A stretch of DNA of 64,000 nt from Marinifilum sp. D714 (GTDB taxonomy: Bacteria; Bacteroidota; Bacteroidia; Bacteroidales; Marinifilaceae). Below the pieces are notes generated by a model. The model was not told the origin of the DNA. It saw only the letters and a list, made by a program, of their open reading frames with translations, and did no database searches. The stretch lies in assembly GCF_030851345.1 (NCBI RefSeq), contig NZ_JALPNU010000003.1, positions 124,001 to 188,000 of the forward strand, read 5' to 3'. Position numbers and translations under genes: made by a program. Of the stretch, positions 17,924 through 26,682 are shown one piece after another. Every line of letters starts with the position of its first letter. Within the stretch, counting starts at the first letter, position 1.

Positions 17924-17955
17924 AAAGGCAGAAATTTATTTTCTGCCTTTTTTTG
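17924..17955 (+). terminator. Terminator of the receptor-CbiK operon
   Basis: The perfect 11-bp stem AAAGGCAGAAA (17924-17934) / TTTCTGCCTTT (17940-17950) is followed by TTTT. It lies 33 bp past the cbiK-like stop. Confidence 0.85.
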
Positions 17956-17965
17956 TGGCCTTTGC

Positions 17966-18000
17966 AGAAAAAAGACTACCTCGTGATAAGGTAGTCTTTC
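17966..18000 (-). terminator. Terminator of the redox/ALDH gene array
   Basis: The perfect 10-bp stem AAAGACTACC (17971-17980) / GGTAGTCTTT (17990-17999) reads on the minus strand into a run of T. It lies 60 bp past the aldehyde dehydrogenase stop, back to back with the plus-strand terminator at 17924. Confidence 0.8.
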
Positions 18001-18059
18001 GGATTTCACATTTTAAATCAAATATAAGCAACATGCTTGCAGTTAAAATCTTATTTTAT

Positions 18060-19394
18060 TTAGTTACTAAGAACTTTTACTTGTGCAAACTGGCGATGCC
18101 CATTCTCTGTTCCATGGTATCCAAAACCACTTTGCTTGGCTCCTACCCAAGGAGCATCTCCACCACCAACACCACTGTTGATTCCAACCATTCCGGCTTC
18201 TAATTGCCTGGCTACATTTTTTGCATCTTCTCCACCATACACTACAGCACCCAAACCGTAAATAGTATCGTTGGCAAGGTCAATGGCTTCATCTAAATCG
18301 CTGTACCGGCTAATGCTTACAACTGGACCAAATGTTTCTTCGTGTTCCATTAACATTTCTCTGTTAACTCCACTTAATACGGTTGGCACAATATAGTGCT
18401 CGGGATGATTTTCACCACCTAATAATAATTTGGCCCCTTTATCAACTGCATCATTAATATGAGCAATAATTTTACTACGCTGAGTATCATTGATAATTGG
18501 TCCTATATTTACATTATTATCATCCCAAGCACCTATTTTGTAATATGAAGCAATTTCCTTTACCCTATTTTCAAAAGCTTCTGCAATACTTTCATGTACA
18601 TAAATACGTTCCGTAGAGGTACACATCTGCCCTGCATTTTCGAAGCTACTTCCTACCGCAAAACGTGCCGCTGAGTCCAAATTGGCATCAGGCAATACAA
18701 TCATCGGGTCATTTCCGCCCAATTCCATTACCAAACGTTTAATGGAACCCGATGCACGTTTCATGATATCTTTTCCAGCCGCCATAGACCCGGTAAAAGC
18801 AATCATTTTGACATCACTATCCACCAATTTTTGTCCTTGCTCTTTGTCGCCATGAACAATTTGCAGCACATTTTCAGGCAAATACTTATTTAATATTTCC
18901 ACATACTTTTGAGCAATTAAAGGTGTTTCTTCCGATGGTTTAAACACTACTGTATTTCCTGCAGTTAAGGCAGGAATCATAAGGTTTACAGCCATTGCCA
19001 AAGGATAGTTCCAGGGCGATATTACGGCTACAACTCCCAGTGGATCGAATTCAATTACTGAACCTCTTCTTTGCTCCGGTTCAATTGCTCTTTTAGCTTC
19101 GTTGGCAATATATGGAGCACCGTAGGCTACTCCATTGACTTCGCCTGTTGATCGGCGATAGTCTTTTCCCATTTCTTTGCTAAGTAAAACTGCAAGTTCT
19201 TCCGATTTTGAACCAACTTCCTGTGAAGCTTTTTCAATCAGGTCAACACGCTTATCAGCACCTAGAATTCTCCATGCTTTCTGCGCTTTTTTAGCACGAT
19301 TTACAATTTGTTCTATTTCTGATATGGCTGTGCTTTCAACACTTCCCACAAGCTCGCCATTACTTGGATCGAACGACTTTAAAACTCCAATCAT
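18060..19394 (-). CDS. NAD(P)-dependent aldehyde dehydrogenase (succinate-semialdehyde dehydrogenase-like)
   Basis: This cytoplasmic enzyme oxidises an aldehyde to the acid. The 444 residues hold the full ALDH core: an N-terminal Rossmann domain with SPWNYPLA, catalytic Glu224 in MELGGND and nucleophile Cys258 in NAGQMCTST, then EETFGPV and a C-terminal oligomerisation part. It is a little shorter than most ALDHs (about 450-490), as expected for the compact GabD/Sad subfamily. The exact substrate is not decided. It is the last gene of the minus-strand array, 14 bp after the radical SAM gene, and is followed by a strong terminator. Confidence 0.88.
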   Translation of the reverse strand: MIGVLKSFDPSNGELVGSVESTAISEIEQIVNRAKKAQKAWRILGADKRVDLIEKASQEVGSKSEELAVLLSKEMGKDYRRSTGEVNGVAYGAPYIANEAKRAIEPEQRRGSVIEFDPLGVVAVISPWNYPLAMAVNLMIPALTAGNTVVFKPSEETPLIAQKYVEILNKYLPENVLQIVHGDKEQGQKLVDSDVKMIAFTGSMAAGKDIMKRASGSIKRLVMELGGNDPMIVLPDANLDSAARFAVGSSFENAGQMCTSTERIYVHESIAEAFENRVKEIASYYKIGAWDDNNVNIGPIINDTQRSKIIAHINDAVDKGAKLLLGGENHPEHYIVPTVLSGVNREMLMEHEETFGPVVSISRYSDLDEAIDLANDTIYGLGAVVYGGEDAKNVARQLEAGMVGINSGVGGGDAPWVGAKQSGFGYHGTENGHRQFAQVKVLSN

Positions 19395-19408
19395 ATCTAA
19401 TTCTTTCT

Positions 19409-20566
19409 TTAAATAAAACGTTTCATTAATTCATCAATAGTCTGATCGGCATTAGATTCATTGATATTGAACTGGGCCATTGTATTCAGCACACGTTCTT
19501 TTCTGTGTGGATCATTAAAATCTTTTATGGATTTCATTACTCCCGATCTTCTTCCCACACTAAATATAATCTGGTCTTCTCTCGATAGATCCAAATACCA
19601 CTGCAAGGCATTCACCATCTTGTCTTTATCTTGTGCTAATCTTCCTTCTACTTCTTCAATTAAATTCAGAATGTGATCACTTTTAACGTAACTATCTATT
19701 CCTTCCAGATTTTTAATCATGGTTTGCAGTTCCTTTGCCATCATGGCATCATTGGTTCTGGTAAAGGTTCCATTTCGATAATCTTCTACCAATAATATAT
19801 CATCTGGTAAGGCCAAAGTTCTAATTCTTATAAAATCAGGATTGATTTGATTTAAAGCATCGGCAGTATCAAGAGCATTTCCTTCCGAATATTCCTGTCC
19901 GCCTAAACCTGGCATGTAATATTCGCTCAATTCAATTCCCGCTCTTTTTACTTTCTGTCCTGCAAGTATGTGTGTTTTTTTGTCAACGCCTTTCTTAACA
20001 ATCTTTAAAACATCGTCATTAGCCGATTCCATTCCAATATGTATGCGGTTTAATCCTGCATCTGCTATTCGTTTTAAATCTTCATCGCTGATATTGTTAA
20101 TGGTATGAGAACGTGCATAAGAAGTAACTCGCTCAACATTTGGAAAATAATCGCGCACTCTTTGAAGGATATCAACCAAATCGTCTGGTTTCATTATCAT
20201 GGTATTTGCATCCTGAAGGAAAATGGATTTCATTCCTGTTTTCAACCATTGTGTAGCCGAATAATAAGCCCATTCGTTATGAATACCTGCAGTCTTTTTT
20301 AAAGATTCCACTCTTTTAAGTTCTGCTAAATTGTTGGCTTCTTTGTTCTCTTCAGACAATGCGTCAATCCATAATTTTAGATTCTCGATATCTTCAAATA
20401 CGTGTTCTATAGAGCGAATGCTAAATTTCTCTCCTTTGTATAATCCACAAAATGTACACTTGTTCCATGAACAGTTTCTGGTTAATCGCAGTAATAAGCT
20501 ATCGCCTTCGCTTGGAGGTCTTATTGGCCCTACTTCAAAGCCTTTATAATCTTCTTTTACTTTCAT
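19409..20566 (-). CDS. Radical SAM protein of unknown substrate
   Basis: This 385-residue enzyme is expected to bind a [4Fe-4S] cluster and S-adenosylmethionine. The cluster motif is C32-X4-C37-X2-C40 (NCSWNKCTFC), not the canonical CX3CX2C. A TIM-barrel part contains IHIGMESANDDVLK, a common Elp3/B12-type radical SAM strand, and a PGLGGQEYSEG motif. Proteins of this kind are annotated only as radical SAM domain proteins, and the reaction is unknown. It sits 18 bp after ltrA-like and 14 bp before the ALDH gene, so the three are probably co-transcribed. Confidence 0.85.
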   Translation of the reverse strand: MKVKEDYKGFEVGPIRPPSEGDSLLLRLTRNCSWNKCTFCGLYKGEKFSIRSIEHVFEDIENLKLWIDALSEENKEANNLAELKRVESLKKTAGIHNEWAYYSATQWLKTGMKSIFLQDANTMIMKPDDLVDILQRVRDYFPNVERVTSYARSHTINNISDEDLKRIADAGLNRIHIGMESANDDVLKIVKKGVDKKTHILAGQKVKRAGIELSEYYMPGLGGQEYSEGNALDTADALNQINPDFIRIRTLALPDDILLVEDYRNGTFTRTNDAMMAKELQTMIKNLEGIDSYVKSDHILNLIEEVEGRLAQDKDKMVNALQWYLDLSREDQIIFSVGRRSGVMKSIKDFNDPHRKERVLNTMAQFNINESNADQTIDELMKRFI

Positions 20567-20584
20567 GTGTTTTCCCCTAAATGT

Positions 20585-21763
20585 TTATTTTGATTTTTTT
20601 AATAGTAGATACTTGTAACCTGAATCCATTTTATCGATGTGTCTTTGAGCAATATCTTCATCGATCATATATCTAAATGTGCTGAATATATACACGAACA
20701 AGGTTAAAGTTACGCCTATTAATATCCACTCATGTCTTGGTAATAATAAAGACGATGCTGTTAGTACAAATACAATACCTGTGTTTAGGATGATGTATTT
20801 TCTGATCTTAGGAAATAAGATATAGTATGGAACTTGTTTACCCAGGAAGAAAATTACAATGCCTGCCATGGCTAAAAATCTAAATGTTCCTATTTCCAAA
20901 TCATTTAATATTGCATGTCTGATTAGATTAGCAATAACTGCCAGTCCCATATACAGGAACAGATTGGGAAAAATAATCAAATAGGCTTTTTTGATGCTTT
21001 TATTCTCGGTTAGTAGGTAAATGAAATCGAATAAAATCCACCAAATTCCTCCAATCAGGATAAAACCTGTTATCGTAGCCATAACATTAAATGTATTCCA
21101 TTGAATCCCCTGTAAAGTATTCGAAAGACTGATCACAGATTCTCCCAACAGAATAATCATTAACAGTCCTGTTCGCTCAACAAGATGCTCACTATGAATT
21201 TTGGCGTGCGTCATCTTTCTGCCTAAAATAGGTGGTAGAATTAAATCCAGTAGAATACTCAGGTAAACCACTACATATTTTATTTCGTGATCAATTAATA
21301 TGGCACTAAAACCAAGCAAGGCATTTATCAAATATACCCTCCCCAACATTTTTGCATGCTTTTCATCCTTCTCATGCTTTTTGTGAGAATTCATGTACAA
21401 TAAAGCAATAATCACTCGAATGGCTGAGAAGAAACTAATAAATCCATAAAATACCTTGTCAAAATCTACATCAATAAAAACAGATAAGCCAATCATTAAA
21501 AACATGATAATCAAGGTAACGAAACGATGATTTTTGCTATCGGTATCATACAAATTGCAGTACACCGTATGATTTGCCCAAAGCCACCAAACCGGAATAA
21601 AAACCAATGGAAACTTAATGATGTAATTCCAATCCAGGTGTCCATCGTGAGTATGAGCCAACATATGAGTTATGCTACTAATAACCACGACAAAAACCAA
21701 ATCGAAAAATAGCTCCAGCCAGGTAGCTTTTCTGTCTTTATTGAAATACTGTAGAATTTTCAT
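20585..21763 (-). CDS. LtrA-family integral membrane protein
   Basis: The 392-residue polytopic protein has about ten to twelve predicted membrane segments. It opens with the family signature ATWLELFFDLVFVVVIS (about residues 14-30) and has ERTGLLMIILLGESVI in the middle. LtrA was named for a Listeria low-temperature growth defect, and its molecular role is not known. It lies inside the redox array, 46 bp after the peroxiredoxin gene and 18 bp before the radical SAM gene. Confidence 0.88.
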   Translation of the reverse strand: MKILQYFNKDRKATWLELFFDLVFVVVISSITHMLAHTHDGHLDWNYIIKFPLVFIPVWWLWANHTVYCNLYDTDSKNHRFVTLIIMFLMIGLSVFIDVDFDKVFYGFISFFSAIRVIIALLYMNSHKKHEKDEKHAKMLGRVYLINALLGFSAILIDHEIKYVVVYLSILLDLILPPILGRKMTHAKIHSEHLVERTGLLMIILLGESVISLSNTLQGIQWNTFNVMATITGFILIGGIWWILFDFIYLLTENKSIKKAYLIIFPNLFLYMGLAVIANLIRHAILNDLEIGTFRFLAMAGIVIFFLGKQVPYYILFPKIRKYIILNTGIVFVLTASSLLLPRHEWILIGVTLTLFVYIFSTFRYMIDEDIAQRHIDKMDSGYKYLLLKKSK

Positions 21764-21809
21764 GTTTGAATGTAATTGTTAGATTATTCAATTTCTCATG
21801 TATGGAAAA

Positions 21810-22451
21810 TTAAATTCCTTTTAATGCTTCCAGAATATCTTCAGGGTTTGCACGCATAGTGTAGTCCTCATCAGCAAATGCATAGCGAATGGTGCCTGTT
21901 TGATCTACAACATAAGTAGCAGGTAGTGGCAATTCAACCTTTTTGCTGTTGTTGTGTTTCTTTAGGTCTAGTCCAAAGCCATTGTAGGCCTCATCAAGAT
22001 ATTCCGGGAATTCGAATACAATTCCAAAGTCGCGAGCCAGCTTATTATCAGTGTCTGTCAGTACTTCAAATTTCAGTTCATTCTTCTCCACGGTAGACAT
22101 TGAGTTATCAGGTTTTTCAGGAGAAATGGCAATTAGCTTTGTACCCAGATTCTCAAACTCCGGCAGGAATTGCTGCAGAGCTCTTAGCTCCAAATTGCAA
22201 TATGGACACCATCCTCCCCTGTAGAAATTGATTACTATTGGATTATTTTCCAAAATTTCCTTGCTACTCACTTTTTGATCTTTGGCATTGTTTAAAATAA
22301 ACATGGGAATTGTATCCCCAACCTTCAATCCTTGACTGGCAAAGTTCATATCTCTTAGTTCCTGAATTTGCTTGTCGAACTTGGTGGTTGTCTCTTTCGG
22401 CATATCCTGATACACCTGCTTTTTAAATGCTTGCAATTTGTCTTGTAACAT
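21810..22451 (-). CDS. Peroxiredoxin-like AhpC/TSA-family protein
   Basis: This 213-residue thioredoxin-fold protein is predicted to reduce peroxides or act as a thiol oxidoreductase. The active site is FYRGGWCPYCNLELR, with C82 and C85 in a CPYC arrangement. This belongs to the peroxiredoxin-like group (RGGWCPYC) and not to classical 2-Cys AhpC. A second part contains KLIAISPEKPD and the DTDNKLARDFGI helix. There is no signal peptide, so it is cytoplasmic. It sits in the run of redox genes read from the LysR-divergent promoter region. Confidence 0.9.
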   Translation of the reverse strand: MLQDKLQAFKKQVYQDMPKETTTKFDKQIQELRDMNFASQGLKVGDTIPMFILNNAKDQKVSSKEILENNPIVINFYRGGWCPYCNLELRALQQFLPEFENLGTKLIAISPEKPDNSMSTVEKNELKFEVLTDTDNKLARDFGIVFEFPEYLDEAYNGFGLDLKKHNNSKKVELPLPATYVVDQTGTIRYAFADEDYTMRANPEDILEALKGI

Positions 22452-22514
22452 GCTTGTTTAGTTTTAAGTATTTATAAATCTTTCCATTTCTAATGTTGAA
22501 ACAATCTGAACCAT

Positions 22515-23210
22515 CTATTCCTGCTTGTCAAGTGTAGAAGATAGATCCGTCAGGCTATCGACAATTGTACTTGGTTCAATCACGCCATGCGAATCACTTG
22601 TCCAGGGATCAAATATGATTTTCGGATTACGCTGTACCCAGACAGAACGAAATCCATAAGCAATGGAACCTATTACATCAAAAGGATTACTTGAGATTAA
22701 CCATGTATTCGACTTTTGAGAACCTGTTTCATGCATAAAGTGTTCGTATGTATTCGGATTTGGTTTAAAGATCTGCACATCCTCAACACTGACTATCCCA
22801 TTAAAGTAATCAGTTAGATTTGCATTGCTAAGGAGTTGTTTTATTGCCTCTTTACTTCCATTTGAAAAAGCATACAATTTATGGTTCGCATTTTTAAGTT
22901 TTTGCAAACCTTCCTCAACATCCGGGAAAGCAGGTAAAACCTTATATTGATTCATTAATTCACTTTTTTGGCTTTCCGTTAAATCTGTTCCAAACAATCT
23001 ATTGCAATAATCCAGCGCATCCTTTGTACATACTGAGAAATCTTCATATTGCTTCATGAGTCCCCTTCTAAAAGAGTATTCAAGCTGTTTACTTCTCCAG
23101 CTTTCTGAGAAAATCTTTGCCTTTTCGCCAATCATCTCTTCTAACATTTCAACAACACCAGCAGTGTTGATCAGTGTTCCGTAAATATCAAATGCCAAAG
23201 TATATTTCAT
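22515..23210 (-). CDS. HAD-superfamily hydrolase, haloacid dehalogenase type II
   Basis: The 231-residue protein shows the HAD core motifs: nucleophile Asp8 in AFDIYGTL (motif I), Ser in AFSNGSKE (motif II), Lys in FKPNPNTYEH (motif III) and a later SSNPFDVIGS segment. The helical cap with WRSKQLEYSFRR is typical of the L-2-haloacid dehalogenase (type II) family. The family hydrolyses 2-haloacids, but many members act on other substrates, so dehalogenation is not established here. It is encoded in the redox array, with a 122-bp gap to the gene before it. Confidence 0.85.
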   Translation of the reverse strand: MKYTLAFDIYGTLINTAGVVEMLEEMIGEKAKIFSESWRSKQLEYSFRRGLMKQYEDFSVCTKDALDYCNRLFGTDLTESQKSELMNQYKVLPAFPDVEEGLQKLKNANHKLYAFSNGSKEAIKQLLSNANLTDYFNGIVSVEDVQIFKPNPNTYEHFMHETGSQKSNTWLISSNPFDVIGSIAYGFRSVWVQRNPKIIFDPWTSDSHGVIEPSTIVDSLTDLSSTLDKQE

Positions 23211-23332
23211 TTGTATGCCATTTTATCATGATTAAAAAATGAACCGAACCAACAACAGTCCTATTTTTGGTATCCATCGAAGTCAGAATTGCTCGCCACA
23301 AATTCATTGCAGCAAGCAACAAGTTCAATTTC

Positions 23333-23611
23333 CTAGTTATTTCTGATTTGTGAAATACACTGACCCAGAATCATACCACATGATTTGCCACGTGCGCACG
23401 TTGTTTCAGCTAATAAATCTGTATCTATTGACTCGACTGATCGGTTTTTAACCAATGCAGATATCGACTTTGGGTGCCCCATGCATCCTTGACGTGTAAA
23501 TTTTATATCAAGGTTTCGAATAATTTGTTCCGAACCATTTTCATCAATATCAAACACCCATGTTTTCATACATGTATCCTCATTTGAAACATCAAACTCT
23601 AATCTTTTCAT
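23333..23611 (-). CDS. Small TSCPD-domain protein
   Basis: This small Cys-rich protein resembles the TSCPD domain family (TIGR03905-like): a FTRQGCMGHPKSISALV segment, then ETTCARGKSCGMIL. It may bind metal or a cofactor, and its function is unknown. The start at 23611 (MKRLEFDV, 92 residues) is preferred because homologous sequence begins there. An upstream ATG at 23662 would add 17 residues encoded by a TGCCG/CGGCA palindrome. The frame stops at a TAG (23333-23335) but stays open for 23 more codons to another TAG, so a longer ancestral protein is possible. Confidence 0.7.
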   Translation of the reverse strand: MKRLEFDVSNEDTCMKTWVFDIDENGSEQIIRNLDIKFTRQGCMGHPKSISALVKNRSVESIDTDLLAETTCARGKSCGMILGQCISQIRNN

Positions 23612-23668
23612 AAGTATCAAAATTTTATTGCCTGCCGCATAAGAAATACGGCAAGTAAGCATGTTGAA

Positions 23669-24238
23669 TTAGTTTAATTGTGTAATTATTTTGGTCATGT
23701 GATCTTTCAAACGAATCAGATCCTGTTCTGCCTGTGGTTCTTTTATCACATTAAAAGCTCCAAAACTTTCTATGGACTCCATTCCACAAAATTCATTGAT
23801 TTTGTGCAAGTGAAACAGTGATTCATCAAGACTTTTTCCTTCAAAGAATTGCTCAGTATCGTTATAAGCATATGCCGGAGAGTTAGCGGTAATGGAGAAC
23901 ATGTATTTCTTTCCATTCATCATCCCGTTTCCATATCCATACTTCTTCCCTTCTTCGCCCATTCCAAAAAACACACCATGAGCATATACCTCATCAATGT
24001 ACTTTTTCATTAAAGCAGGAGCTGAGAACCAGTAAATAGGAAACTGAAATATAATAGCATCTGCTTGCTTGAACTTCTCTTGTTCCTCTTCCGGATTGTA
24101 TCCATCCTTAATGATGGTTTTGGTAATGGTAAACTTACCTTTTAGCTGATTTTCAATCTCATCAAACATGGTTTGATTAAAGCGACCTTCTGCAAATGCG
24201 TAAGGCTCATGTCCGTTAATTAATAATACTTTCTTCAT
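23669..24238 (-). CDS. mdaB: MdaB-like NAD(P)H quinone oxidoreductase
   Basis: This 189-residue flavodoxin-fold protein is predicted to use FAD and NADPH to reduce quinones by two electrons, which avoids semiquinone radicals. It begins VLLINGHEPYAFAEGRFN, the MdaB signature. It has FQFPIYWFSAPALMKKYIDEV, the conserved dimer and cofactor segment, and a MFSITANSP strand. The length fits MdaB (about 190). It is flanked by the DsbA-like gene (42 bp) and the TSCPD gene, in an array of thiol/redox genes, which fits a role in electrophile or oxidative stress. Confidence 0.88.
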   Translation of the reverse strand: MKKVLLINGHEPYAFAEGRFNQTMFDEIENQLKGKFTITKTIIKDGYNPEEEQEKFKQADAIIFQFPIYWFSAPALMKKYIDEVYAHGVFFGMGEEGKKYGYGNGMMNGKKYMFSITANSPAYAYNDTEQFFEGKSLDESLFHLHKINEFCGMESIESFGAFNVIKEPQAEQDLIRLKDHMTKIITQLN

Positions 24239-24280
24239 CGTCGATTTCTATATCTTATACAATATTTATTTCTGGTCTTT

Positions 24281-24952
24281 TTATCTCTTGCAGCTTCCCT
24301 TATTACACGAATGATCATTAGAATCTGCATCAACCTTTTGCTCATTCAACCACGTGTTTAAAATGCTTTGTACATTTTCAAAAGCTTGAAAACCTGGTGT
24401 GATCATTGTAAGACTGCTGTCCTTTTCTCCAATTAAGCTTGGAAATCCTGTTACGCCTAACTCCCTGCTTTTCAAAAATCCCTGATTGGTTTTCAGAAAA
24501 ATGTCCTTGGAGTTGAATTTCTCTATAAAAACTTCCCTTTCTATACCAAACTTCTCAGCAAGATCTGCTAATATCTCTTCCTTAGTAATGTCTTTCCCTT
24601 CCGCATAAAAGTTTGACTGCATTAGCTTCAAAAACTCATAGGATTTTTCAGGAACCAATTCCTGAATAACATGAAATGCCCTGCTAGATGGTTCTGTATC
24701 GTAACAAAACTTGTCATGAACAAACTTCATTGAATAATCGAATGCTTGTCCACTTGCCAGGTTAACGCTTGCCCAGGCTCTTTGTAACATGTTTTTGTAT
24801 TTTTCGGACATTACCTCTTTGTTTCCAGGGGAGTATCCACCTGGAATAATTTCTATCTCTACCTGAGGATAATTCTCCTGAATCTTGTCAATGACCGTAG
24901 TAAAGCCATAACACCAAGAACACATCGGATCGGAAAAATATAACAACTTCAT
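24281..24952 (-). CDS. DsbA-family (FrnE-like) thiol oxidoreductase
   Basis: The 223-residue protein has a thioredoxin fold with an inserted helical domain. The active site is C11-S-W-C14 (DPMCSWCYGF) right at the N-terminus, with the cis-Pro loop in GVTGFPSLIG. There is no signal peptide, so it is cytoplasmic, like FrnE/DsbA-like proteins and unlike periplasmic DsbA. A Cys-rich tail (HSCNKGSCKR) adds two possible redox or metal-binding cysteines. It is expected to act in disulfide exchange. It is the second gene of the array after the AhpD-like gene (61-bp gap). Confidence 0.88.
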   Translation of the reverse strand: MKLLYFSDPMCSWCYGFTTVIDKIQENYPQVEIEIIPGGYSPGNKEVMSEKYKNMLQRAWASVNLASGQAFDYSMKFVHDKFCYDTEPSSRAFHVIQELVPEKSYEFLKLMQSNFYAEGKDITKEEILADLAEKFGIEREVFIEKFNSKDIFLKTNQGFLKSRELGVTGFPSLIGEKDSSLTMITPGFQAFENVQSILNTWLNEQKVDADSNDHSCNKGSCKR

Positions 24953-25013
24953 ACGCTTCTTATTAGGTTCTGATTATTGAATAGTGACCTTACCTGGTCA
25001 TTAACTCTTGTTA

Positions 25014-25598
25014 TTACTCTACAAACTTGAATTGATCATCAATTTCAGGATGAATAATATGAGCTGCATAATTCACGATTGTTTTTCTCCCCACATGTAC
25101 AAGAATCTCATACAAGCGTGCTCTATCAATATTCATCTTTTCAATCTTAGTTAAATCTTTTTCACTCAAGTGACCTCTCTTATCCAAAATTGTATTGGTA
25201 ATCCATACTAGGTTTCCAAGATGTTTATCGCTAAGCTTTTTACCTTTTCTAATTGCAAGAACATCTTCATGTGACACTCCGTTTAATTCTGAAAATTTTG
25301 AATGCATACTGGTACAATATGCACAAGCATTGTAAACTGAAGTTGCCAATTGAACCACCTGTTGCTCTTTTTGTGTTAGATATGCAGCATGCATAATTTT
25401 GTCCGACTCTGTATAAACCAATGGAGCTACAGGACTTTTAGACATTTCTACCAAAAGGTTTGGAACAAATCCAAAATCAGCTTTAATCTTAGCTCTTGTT
25501 TCTTCACTGGTCATTTTTTTATCTTGTGCATTCCCTGGTAAAACAAATATCAGGCTTAGTATTACTGTAATCAAACTTAGTTTCGTTACTGATTTCAT
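25014..25598 (-). CDS. Exported carboxymuconolactone decarboxylase/AhpD-like protein
   Basis: This 194-residue all-helical protein has a signal peptide (hydrophobic core 8-20, ending GNAQ). It carries the AhpD-type redox motif C92-A-Y-C95-x3-H99 (ACAYCTSMHS), which in AhpD cycles with peroxiredoxins. Export is unusual for the family and would place it in the periplasm. It is the first gene of the nine-gene minus-strand array and faces the LysR gene across 227 bp, so its transcription is probably controlled by that regulator. Confidence 0.85.
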   Translation of the reverse strand: MKSVTKLSLITVILSLIFVLPGNAQDKKMTSEETRAKIKADFGFVPNLLVEMSKSPVAPLVYTESDKIMHAAYLTQKEQQVVQLATSVYNACAYCTSMHSKFSELNGVSHEDVLAIRKGKKLSDKHLGNLVWITNTILDKRGHLSEKDLTKIEKMNIDRARLYEILVHVGRKTIVNYAAHIIHPEIDDQFKFVE

Positions 25599-25825
25599 AA
25601 TTGTAATTTTTGAATGAATTAGTTTTGTTTATTTAATAATTACATGCATGTCAATTTATTTTGTTTTAGATCTAGCTTTACAGTGAATTTGAAATATTGC
25701 TTTCGTATTAAATCGGTATTTATAGATTATTTCATTGTTTTATCTAAATCTTCGATACAAAGTAAAATTATTTATATATATTTGCAAAACAGAAAAAAAC
25801 GATAGATTAATCGATAATAACGATC
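25599..25825. promoter_or_regulatory. Divergent promoter region between the redox array and lysR
   Basis: This 227-bp AT-rich gap contains a TATATTTG -7 box for lysR (25777-25784), with a possible start near 25791. An imperfect dyad just before the lysR ATG (CGATAGATTAATCGATAA, about 25800-25817) could be a LysR-type site. No good -7 box was found for the minus-strand operon, which would fit activator dependence. The operator is inferred, not shown. Confidence 0.45.
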
Positions 25826-26665
25826 ATGAATATTCAATTCATTAAATACTTTGTTGTTTTATCAGAAACACAAAGCTTTACAAAAGCCGCTGAAAAGATG
25901 TTTGTAGTACAATCGACCTTTTCGGCAGGTATTAAGAAGCTTGAAGAGCACTTCGATTGCAAACTATTTCATAGGGACAAACGAAATGTTAGCCTTACAA
26001 AAGATGGAGAAGCACTTCTGCCAAAAGCCAAACAGCTTCTATCGCTATGGAATTCCATAGAAACTGATTTTGAAAACTCAGAAGTCAAGTCACTAAAAGT
26101 AGGCGTATTGGACGACCTGATTAGTGATGCTTTTGTTCCCATGTTAAAATCTTTTAAGGAATTACATGGCCACATTAAAGTGGAAATCATTGATAATGCC
26201 AGAGACGTATTGGTGGAGAGATTGGTAAAACAAGAATTAGATGCCATCTTCATTGACAATGAACACATCGATCCGATCAATTTCGATAAAAAATTAGTGT
26301 ACGAAGAGATATTAGAAATCGCCGTTCCAAAGAATCACTTTTTGGCCAATAAGGAACAGTTGGAACTAAAGGCTATTCATCAATTGCCATTTATTGAAAG
26401 ATGTAATTGCAAACTATTCAATGAAGTACAATCAACATTGGATGAAAGAGATATTAAACTGGAAAAGGTATTCTCGGCAAAGACCAATGAAACTGCTGCA
26501 TCGCTGGTAAACTCCGATTTAGGAATAACATTATTGGCTCGACCTGAAAAGGAGGTTGAAGGAGTTAAGTTTATTCCAATTTGTGATGCAGACTTTGTTA
26601 GAGAAATTGTGCTTGTCTGGAGAAGGGATAACAAATCTAAGGCACTTGAATTTTTTATTGGATAA
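25826..26665 (+). CDS. LysR-family transcriptional regulator
   Basis: The 279-residue regulator has the N-terminal winged HTH (residues 2-60: YFVVLSETQSFTKAAEKMFV, then QSTFSAGIKKLEEHF) and a two-lobed effector domain from about 90. The effector domain has a Cys-x-Cys pair (C193, C195 in ERCNCKLF), close to where OxyR-type proteins carry their peroxidatic cysteine. Whether it senses redox state is untested inference. LysR regulators normally control the divergent neighbour, here the AhpD-DsbA-MdaB-peroxiredoxin array. The shared terminator at 26683 ends the gene. Confidence 0.9.
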   Translation: MNIQFIKYFVVLSETQSFTKAAEKMFVVQSTFSAGIKKLEEHFDCKLFHRDKRNVSLTKDGEALLPKAKQLLSLWNSIETDFENSEVKSLKVGVLDDLISDAFVPMLKSFKELHGHIKVEIIDNARDVLVERLVKQELDAIFIDNEHIDPINFDKKLVYEEILEIAVPKNHFLANKEQLELKAIHQLPFIERCNCKLFNEVQSTLDERDIKLEKVFSAKTNETAASLVNSDLGITLLARPEKEVEGVKFIPICDADFVREIVLVWRRDNKSKALEFFIG

Positions 26666-26682
26666 CTTTTTATCAATGGAAT

